Of a stretch of DNA of 64,000 nt, positions 59,603-64,000 are shown in pieces (position 1 is the first letter of the stretch; every line of letters starts with the position of its first letter). The translations under genes and the position numbers were made by a program. The stretch comes from Paraburkholderia humisilvae. GTDB taxonomy: Bacteria > Pseudomonadota > Gammaproteobacteria > Burkholderiales > Burkholderiaceae. The stretch covers positions 248,001-312,000 of the forward strand of contig NZ_CADIKH010000002.1 in assembly GCF_902859855.1 (NCBI RefSeq), read 5' to 3'. The notes below the pieces were generated by a model. It was not told the origin of the DNA, did not search any database, and was given only the letters and a program-made list of their open reading frames with translations.

Positions 59603-59857
59603 ATGCCGAGCGTGACGATCAATGACATTGATGACGAACTTGAAGCGCGTCTGCGTACTCGAGCCTCCCGGCGTGGTCGCTCGATCGAAGACGAGGTTCG
59701 TGACATCCTGAGCGCTGCACTTTCCGAGGACGAAACCCCGCACGACCCGCGCAATCTGCTGGACGTGATTCGAAGCCGGGTCGAGCCGCTGGGCGGTATC
59801 GAACTGAATCTGCCTGAGCGCAGGAAGATCAACGGTCGGGTGGATTTTGACGAATGA
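59603..59857 (+). CDS. FitA/VapB-like antitoxin, ribbon-helix-helix
   Basis: 84 residues from ATG 59603, 7 bases after GGAGG. PSVTINDIDDELEARLRTRA is an Arc/FitA-type ribbon-helix-helix (beta strand then helix), with RRGRSIEDEVRDIL as second helix; it should bind the palindrome upstream. The C-terminal half (about 50-84, ending RRKINGRVDFDE) would wrap the toxin. Its stop overlaps the toxin start by 4 bases. Confidence 0.88.
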   Translation: MPSVTINDIDDELEARLRTRASRRGRSIEDEVRDILSAALSEDETPHDPRNLLDVIRSRVEPLGGIELNLPERRKINGRVDFDE

Positions 59858-60276
59858 TTGTTCTCGATACCAACGTTCTGTCGGAGACGATGAAGCCCGA
59901 TCCGGATGATCGGGCAATGATCTGGTTTCGGGCGCAGTCGCGCGACAGACTTTTCACTACCGCAATTACCAAGGTGGAAATGCTCTATGGCCTTCGCACA
60001 ATGGAGCACAGCGAGCGAAAGGAAAAGAAGTCGGCCGTGATCAACGCAATTCTCAATGTCGACTTCGCTGGCAAAGTCCTGAGCTTCGATCGCGATGCCG
60101 CGCGGAGGTATGCCGAGATTTTCGCATCAAGGAAAGAAGCGGGTAGGCCAATCGAAGAGTTCGACGCGATGATTGCCGCCATCGCGCAGTCCAAAGGTGC
60201 GATCCTGGCTACGCGCAATGTCAAAGACTTCGTCAATTGCGACATCGAAGTCGTCAACCCATGGGCAGTTTCTTGA
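59854..60276 (+). CDS. FitB/VapC-like PIN-domain toxin ribonuclease
   Basis: 140 residues. PIN-domain nuclease: Asp5 in MIVLDTNVLSE, Glu42 in ITKVEMLYG, Asp about 105 in EEFDAMIAAIA and Asp about 124 in TRNVKDF supply the acidic metal site, all intact. The RRYAEIFASRKEAGRPIEEFD block is typical of FitB. VapC toxins often cut tRNA or rRNA; the target here is unknown. Intact partner upstream suggests a working module. Confidence 0.9.
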   Translation: MIVLDTNVLSETMKPDPDDRAMIWFRAQSRDRLFTTAITKVEMLYGLRTMEHSERKEKKSAVINAILNVDFAGKVLSFDRDAARRYAEIFASRKEAGRPIEEFDAMIAAIAQSKGAILATRNVKDFVNCDIEVVNPWAVS

Positions 60277-60394
60277 ACTGAACGTTTCTTGACGGACCCG
60301 CGCGGCTAGAAACTGAACGGGCTCTGGCTCCGCTTGCCGCGTGGTGTTCCTCGGTTATTGACAAATCGGTCCATATCTGTGAAGCTTCAAACCC

Positions 60395-60961
60395 ATGGCA
60401 AGACCGAGAGAATTCGACCGTGACGAAGCGCTGGAGCAGGCCATCGAGGCATTCTCCGAGCGCGGTTATGCGGGTACGTCCACCGAAGACCTGCTCAAGG
60501 CGATGAACCTCAGCCGGCAAAGTCTGTACAACGCGTTTGGTGACAAGCGCGGCTTGTATCTCGAGGCGTTGCGTGCTTATGTCGCGGCGAGCGTGTCGGA
60601 ACATTTGCAGGTGCTCAACCGCTCAACGTCCGCGCGTAAAGGTATCGAGCAGTTGTTGAGCGAATTTGTCGCGAGGCCTGCGCGAACTTGCCTCGGTACA
60701 CACGCGGTTTGCGAGTTCGGGCGCTCCGATCCTGAGATCGCGGCGCTCTCCGAGACCGCCGCCCACACGTTGCGCGCCGCGCTCGAGCGCTGCATCGCGC
60801 AGGCAAAAGCAGGTGGTGAAATCGCGGCTGACATCGATGAGCGTGCAGCGGCACATTTTATTGGTGCGACGCTGTCGGGTATCAAGGTCGCGGCGCGCGG
60901 CGGCGCGCCGAAGGACGTGCTGCGAGATATCGCGCGGATGGCGTTGCGTAGTCTCGGCTGA
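60395..60961 (+). CDS. TetR/AcrR-family transcriptional regulator
   Basis: 188 residues. N-terminal helix-turn-helix: MARPREFDRDEALEQAIEAF, then GTSTEDLLKAMNLSRQSLYN. The C-terminal ligand-binding half contains CLGTHAVCEFGRSDPE and a helical tail. A TTGACA (60358-60363) stands upstream without a clear -10. It is followed by a terminator and a palindrome before the dehydrogenase, so it probably represses that gene. Confidence 0.92.
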   Translation: MARPREFDRDEALEQAIEAFSERGYAGTSTEDLLKAMNLSRQSLYNAFGDKRGLYLEALRAYVAASVSEHLQVLNRSTSARKGIEQLLSEFVARPARTCLGTHAVCEFGRSDPEIAALSETAAHTLRAALERCIAQAKAGGEIAADIDERAAAHFIGATLSGIKVAARGGAPKDVLRDIARMALRSLG

Positions 60962-60964
60962 ATC

Positions 60965-60992
60965 GCGCGCATCAAATCTTGCGCGCTTTTTT
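60965..60992 (+). terminator. Terminator after the TetR gene
   Basis: GCGCGC (60965-60970), ten-base loop, GCGCGC (60981-60986), then TTTTTT (60987-60992), four bases after the stop codon. Confidence 0.85.
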
Positions 60993-61012
60993 GTGCCTTG
61001 TTATGGATCAAA

Positions 61013-61036
61013 CGGTCAATTATTTGCAGTTGACCG
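61013..61036. promoter_or_regulatory. Probable TetR operator upstream of the dehydrogenase
   Basis: Inverted repeat CGGTCAA (61013-61019) and TTGACCG (61030-61036), 10-base spacing, 29 bases before the next ATG. Size and symmetry fit TetR-family operators. TTGACC may also serve as a -35. Confidence 0.6.
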
Positions 61037-61064
61037 AGAGTCAAAAAATACACAAGGAACGCTC

Positions 61065-61883
61065 ATGACGAAGTCGATCTTCATCACCGGCGCCAGCAGC
61101 GGCCTCGGCCGGCACACGGCGATCCATTTCGCGCAGCAAGGCTGGAATGTCGCCGCGACGATGCGTGATCCCGACCGGGAGACCGAGCTTGCGGCGCACG
61201 AGCGGATCCGTCTCTTCAAGCTCGATGTGACCGATCCTGTGCAAGCACGCGCTGCCGTCCACGCAGCTGTCGATGCATTCGGCGACGTCGAGGTCGTCGT
61301 CAATAACGCCGGCGTGGGCTCGTACGGTCCGCTGGAATTTGCCGAGGAAGACACGATCGACTGGCAATTCGCGGTGAACGTGCGCGGCCCGATCAATGTC
61401 ATTCGCGCGTTTTTGCCGCACTTTCGCGAGCGCAAAGGCGGCCGGTTCATCAATATCAGTTCGTTTATGGGCGTGACGACCGCGGTGCCGACCGGATCGC
61501 TGTACAACATGTCCAAGTTCGCACTCGAAGGTCTGACCGAAGGGCTGTACTACGAGCTCAAGCCGTTCAATATCGAATTGCATCTCGTCGAACCGGGCGG
61601 GTTCAAGGGCAACCGCTTTGTCGAGAAAGTGGTGTTCAACACGCATCCGGATATCAGGGACTACGATCCGCTGATTCGCAAGGTGAATGCGCTGATGAAA
61701 TCGGCGGACGAAAGCTTGAGAGACGATCCGCAGTGGATCGTCGACGAGATCGATGCGCTAGCGACCGGCAGGAGCGATCGGTTCAGGACATTGGTCGGTA
61801 AAACCAGCAAGGATCTGATGCAGATGCGCGCATCGATGCCGATCGAAGACTACCTGGCGACAATCGCAGCAAACTTCGCATAG
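61065..61883 (+). CDS. Short-chain dehydrogenase/reductase
   Basis: Classical SDR, 272 residues from ATG 61065 (MTKSIFITGASSGLGRHTA) with AAGGAA upstream. Cofactor motif TGASSGLG (8-15); VVVNNAGVGSYG near 81-92; catalytic Ser block FINISSFMG; Tyr147 and Lys151 in YNMSK. The sequence LKPFNIELHLVEPGGFKGN is typical of the classical SDRs annotated as oxidoreductases. Substrate unknown. Likely controlled by the adjacent TetR protein. Confidence 0.93.
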   Translation: MTKSIFITGASSGLGRHTAIHFAQQGWNVAATMRDPDRETELAAHERIRLFKLDVTDPVQARAAVHAAVDAFGDVEVVVNNAGVGSYGPLEFAEEDTIDWQFAVNVRGPINVIRAFLPHFRERKGGRFINISSFMGVTTAVPTGSLYNMSKFALEGLTEGLYYELKPFNIELHLVEPGGFKGNRFVEKVVFNTHPDIRDYDPLIRKVNALMKSADESLRDDPQWIVDEIDALATGRSDRFRTLVGKTSKDLMQMRASMPIEDYLATIAANFA

Positions 61884-62042
61884 CGAATCGCATCGCGCCG
61901 CCGTGTGTTCGACTACGCATTCGATCGCGCGTGCGACCGCGCATTCGAACCTGCGTCGCAGAGCCGAAGCATCGCTGCCCCGGCTCCCGAATCGCGCGCG
62001 GCGCCGATTCTCGCAACGGATTCAACCGGCCCCAGCCATCAT

Positions 62043-63035
62043 TCAATGCTTGAGACAGGTGTCCGCATTTTTCCACGTGCAGGTATCGAGACCAGTGTGG
62101 ATGATCGGCTTGACCGTCTTTCCTTCAGCAAGGTCACGCATGACCATCGCAGCCTGATAACCCATTTCCTCCGGCCGCTGACCGACAAGGACATTGACCT
62201 TGTGGTCCTTCAGCGCCTGCAGTTCCGGTCCGAGCGTATCGGCGGAGACGATCACGAACTTGCCGCTCGCGATCTTGTCCATGATCGGCTGGACGACCTG
62301 CGAATAAGCCTGCGGCGCAAAGAGCGGCCAGCCGCCCTCGAGCACAAAGGCATCGAGCCCCGTGGCGTTGGCGGTCAGCGTGTCCTGCATCATCTGATTG
62401 GCCTTCGCGGCATCGTCGTTCACATAGAGCGGGCAGGCGCTGATCTCATGCCAGCCGTTCTCGCCGGCAAGTTTCGCGATGTTCTTCTTGCCGGACAGCG
62501 CGTCGCGCGTGCCCTGCGCACGCTGGTTGATATTCTCGGCCGCCGGGTTGCCCATCACGAGACAGATATTGCCGCCCTTCGGTTTCAGCAGCTTCAACTG
62601 CTCGCCGAGCTTGTAGCCCAGTTCGTAATTGTCGGTGCCGACGTAGCTCTTGCGCAGCGACTGGTCCTTCGGCAGCAGATCGGCATCCGCGGTGATCACT
62701 GGAATCGACGTGTTGCGGCGGCGTATCACTTCCGCCACGGCCGGCGCGTTCGACGGCGAGATCGCAATGGCCGCCACGCCTTTGGTCAGCAGGTCGTCGA
62801 TGATCTGTACTTCGGCGCTTTCGTCCGCCGCGGTTGCGGGGCCGGTGTAGTAGCAGTTGTAACCCTGCTTGTTGAGTTCCTTGTTCGCCCGATCGCATCC
62901 TTGATGCATCAGGTCGAAGTAGGGGTTGTCGAGACCCTTCACCACCAGTGCCAGAGTCTTATCGGCCGCGAACGCGGGGGAGGCCAGCATCGCGAAGCCC
63001 CCGATTGCAGCAAGACACATCAACATTTTCTTCAT
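62043..63035 (-). CDS. Sugar ABC transporter periplasmic binding protein
   Basis: 330 residues, ribose/xylose-type periplasmic binding protein (peripla_BP_4). Signal peptide MKKMLMCLAAIGGFAMLASPAFA, mature from ADKTLALVVKGLDNPYF. Fold landmarks: AIAISPSNAPAVAEVIRRRN, IPVITADADLL, YVGTDNYELGYKLGE and NICLVMGNPAAENINQRA. AGGAGG precedes the ATG. It follows the permease on the minus strand, after a stem-loop. Sugar specificity is not readable. Confidence 0.93.
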   Translation of the reverse strand: MKKMLMCLAAIGGFAMLASPAFAADKTLALVVKGLDNPYFDLMHQGCDRANKELNKQGYNCYYTGPATAADESAEVQIIDDLLTKGVAAIAISPSNAPAVAEVIRRRNTSIPVITADADLLPKDQSLRKSYVGTDNYELGYKLGEQLKLLKPKGGNICLVMGNPAAENINQRAQGTRDALSGKKNIAKLAGENGWHEISACPLYVNDDAAKANQMMQDTLTANATGLDAFVLEGGWPLFAPQAYSQVVQPIMDKIASGKFVIVSADTLGPELQALKDHKVNVLVGQRPEEMGYQAAMVMRDLAEGKTVKPIIHTGLDTCTWKNADTCLKH

Positions 63036-63161
63036 TGTTTCCTCCTGTTCGGCGCCGGCTGTGCGGTGCCGCTGTCTGCTCGCCCATTTTCACAACGATC
63101 CCAGGAAAGCTCGTGTTCGAGCTTTAACCTCCCCGCGGAATCTTGCGGTGTTGCGAACATC

Positions 63162-63195
63162 TGCGGCCGGACGTTCCGCGCATCGCCCGGCCGCA
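63162..63195 (-). other. Stem-loop between the permease and binding-protein genes
   Basis: TGCGGCCGG (63162-63170) pairs with CCGGCCGCA (63187-63195), perfect 9 bp with a 16-base loop. No T-run on the minus strand. Such structures often let binding-protein mRNA accumulate over permease mRNA. Confidence 0.6.
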
Positions 63196-63245
63196 CCGCC
63201 TCCCATGGCACTCACCGCAGCGCGGTGCGTGCGTCCGAAGACATG

Positions 63246-64000
63246 TCAATCTTGTTGCCGCTCGCTGCCGAGCCGGTTGAAAAGCACGGCGACAATGATG
63301 AAGGAACCGACGACCGTGCCCTGCCAGAACGAGTCGACGCCGAGCAGAATCAGGCTGTTGCGGATCACTTCGATGAGCGCTGCGCCGATCACGGTGCCAA
63401 AAGCGCTACCGATGCCGCCCATCAGATTCGTGCCGCCGATCACCGTCGCGGCGATGACACGCAGTTCGTCGCCGGTGCCGAGGCCCGTCGTCACCGCGCC
63501 GAGCCAGCCGACTTCAAGGACGGCCGCGACGCCTGCCATCAGGCCGCCGAGCACATAGACAGAACAGAGCACGCGGCGCACCGGAACGCCGGTGAGATTC
63601 GCCGCATGGCGGTTGCCGCCGACTGCGAACACGTAGCGCCCCCAGCGCGTAAACGCAAAGGCGAACCAGAAAAGCACGGCAAGGACCACGAGGAACCACA
63701 CCGGATTGGCGACGCCGAAGGTCGAGCCGCCCCCCAGCGCGAGGAGTTTGCTACCGTCGGGGCCGAACTCGAAAATGGTCCGGCTGCGGGAGATCACCAG
63801 CGCGAGGCTGCGGCCGACGCTCAGCATGCCGAGCGTCACGACGAACGGCTGCATGTTCAGATAGGCGATCAGCACGCCGTTGACGAGGCCAACGAACCCG
63901 GCGGTCAGTAGCGCGAGGCCGATGCCGGCCCAGATCGGATAGCCGGCATTCATGACGACCGAGAGGACGACGCCGCTGACGCCGATGGTCGAGCCCACCG
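63246..64000 (-). CDS. Sugar ABC transporter permease (RbsC-like), 5' end outside window
   Basis: At least 250 C-terminal residues of a ribose-family inner-membrane permease. About seven hydrophobic segments are visible, beginning VGSTIGVSGVVLSVVMNAGY. Family blocks include YLNMQPFVVTLGMLS and GRYVFAVGGNRHAANLTGVPV. The coupling block is around LRVIAATVIGGTNLMGGIGS. The N-terminus and the ATPase gene would lie to the right, outside the window. Confidence 0.92.
   Translation of the reverse strand, partial: VGSTIGVSGVVLSVVMNAGYPIWAGIGLALLTAGFVGLVNGVLIAYLNMQPFVVTLGMLSVGRSLALVISRSRTIFEFGPDGSKLLALGGGSTFGVANPVWFLVVLAVLFWFAFAFTRWGRYVFAVGGNRHAANLTGVPVRRVLCSVYVLGGLMAGVAAVLEVGWLGAVTTGLGTGDELRVIAATVIGGTNLMGGIGSAFGTVIGAALIEVIRNSLILLGVDSFWQGTVVGSFIIVAVLFNRLGSERQQD

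Noticed and set aside
58104..61900. Second copy of the guaA 3' end marking the right island border
   Set aside because: I scanned by eye for the terminal guaA bases and saw no repeat; absence by eye is not proof.

Overview
The window is GC-rich chromosomal DNA from a betaproteobacterium, most likely Burkholderia sensu lato (Burkholderia/Paraburkholderia/Caballeronia group). This rests on protein similarity recalled by eye and on gene order: dapC-dapD-arsC-like-dapE-prmB, smc-zipA-ligA-def, map-glnD-rluB, rpsB-tsf-pyrH-frr-uppS-cdsA-dxr-rseP-bamA-skp-lpxD-fabZ-lpxA-lpxB-rnhB, ppsR/ppsA, and guaB-guaA. No rRNA, tRNA, CRISPR array or intact insertion sequence was seen.

Layout. 0-8 kb: end of alanine racemase, radA, a small TTG-initiated protein, a CaiB/BaiF CoA-transferase, an ABC-F ATPase, glutathione peroxidase and a cardiolipin synthase whose 3' end lies in a 29-bp tandem repeat. 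8.4-13.2 kb (minus strand): lysine/diaminopimelate genes dapC, dapD, an Spx/ArsC-like protein, dapE and prmB, with a terminator-like hairpin just ahead of dapE. 13.4-23.4 kb: a DMT transporter, smc, zipA, a secreted hydrolase (opposite strand), ligA and def. 23.5-28.9 kb (minus): map, glnD and rluB; rluB has a long low-complexity N-terminus with a 9-bp repeat. 29-45 kb: one long co-directional block running from translation (rpsB, tsf, frr) through UMP kinase, undecaprenyl-PP synthesis, phospholipid and isoprenoid synthesis to outer-membrane assembly (rseP, bamA, skp) and lipid A synthesis (lpxD, fabZ, lpxA, lpxB), then rnhB and a SpoU methyltransferase. 46-49.6 kb: divergent ppsR and ppsA, separated by a region with a large inverted repeat. 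49.7-58.1 kb: NfeD and SPFH proteins, smpB, ratA-rnfH, a DMT transporter, guaB, a repeat-tailed membrane protein and guaA.

58.1-60.3 kb is the clearest accessory segment. The 3' end of guaA, a known island insertion hotspot, is followed by a decayed tyrosine-integrase N-terminus, an N-terminally truncated AbiEii-like nucleotidyltransferase and an intact FitAB/VapBC-type toxin-antitoxin pair with its own promoter and palindrome. A TetR regulator with a short-chain dehydrogenase follows, with a terminator and a probable operator between them. The window ends in a ribose-type sugar ABC transporter (binding protein and partial permease, minus strand).

Most of the window is ordinary core genome and I did not find a convincing new multi-gene system. 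The best non-routine signals are structural: the ppsA upstream stem-loop, the cls tail repeats, the guaA-adjacent island scar, the hairpin inside the dap cluster, and the rluB repeat.
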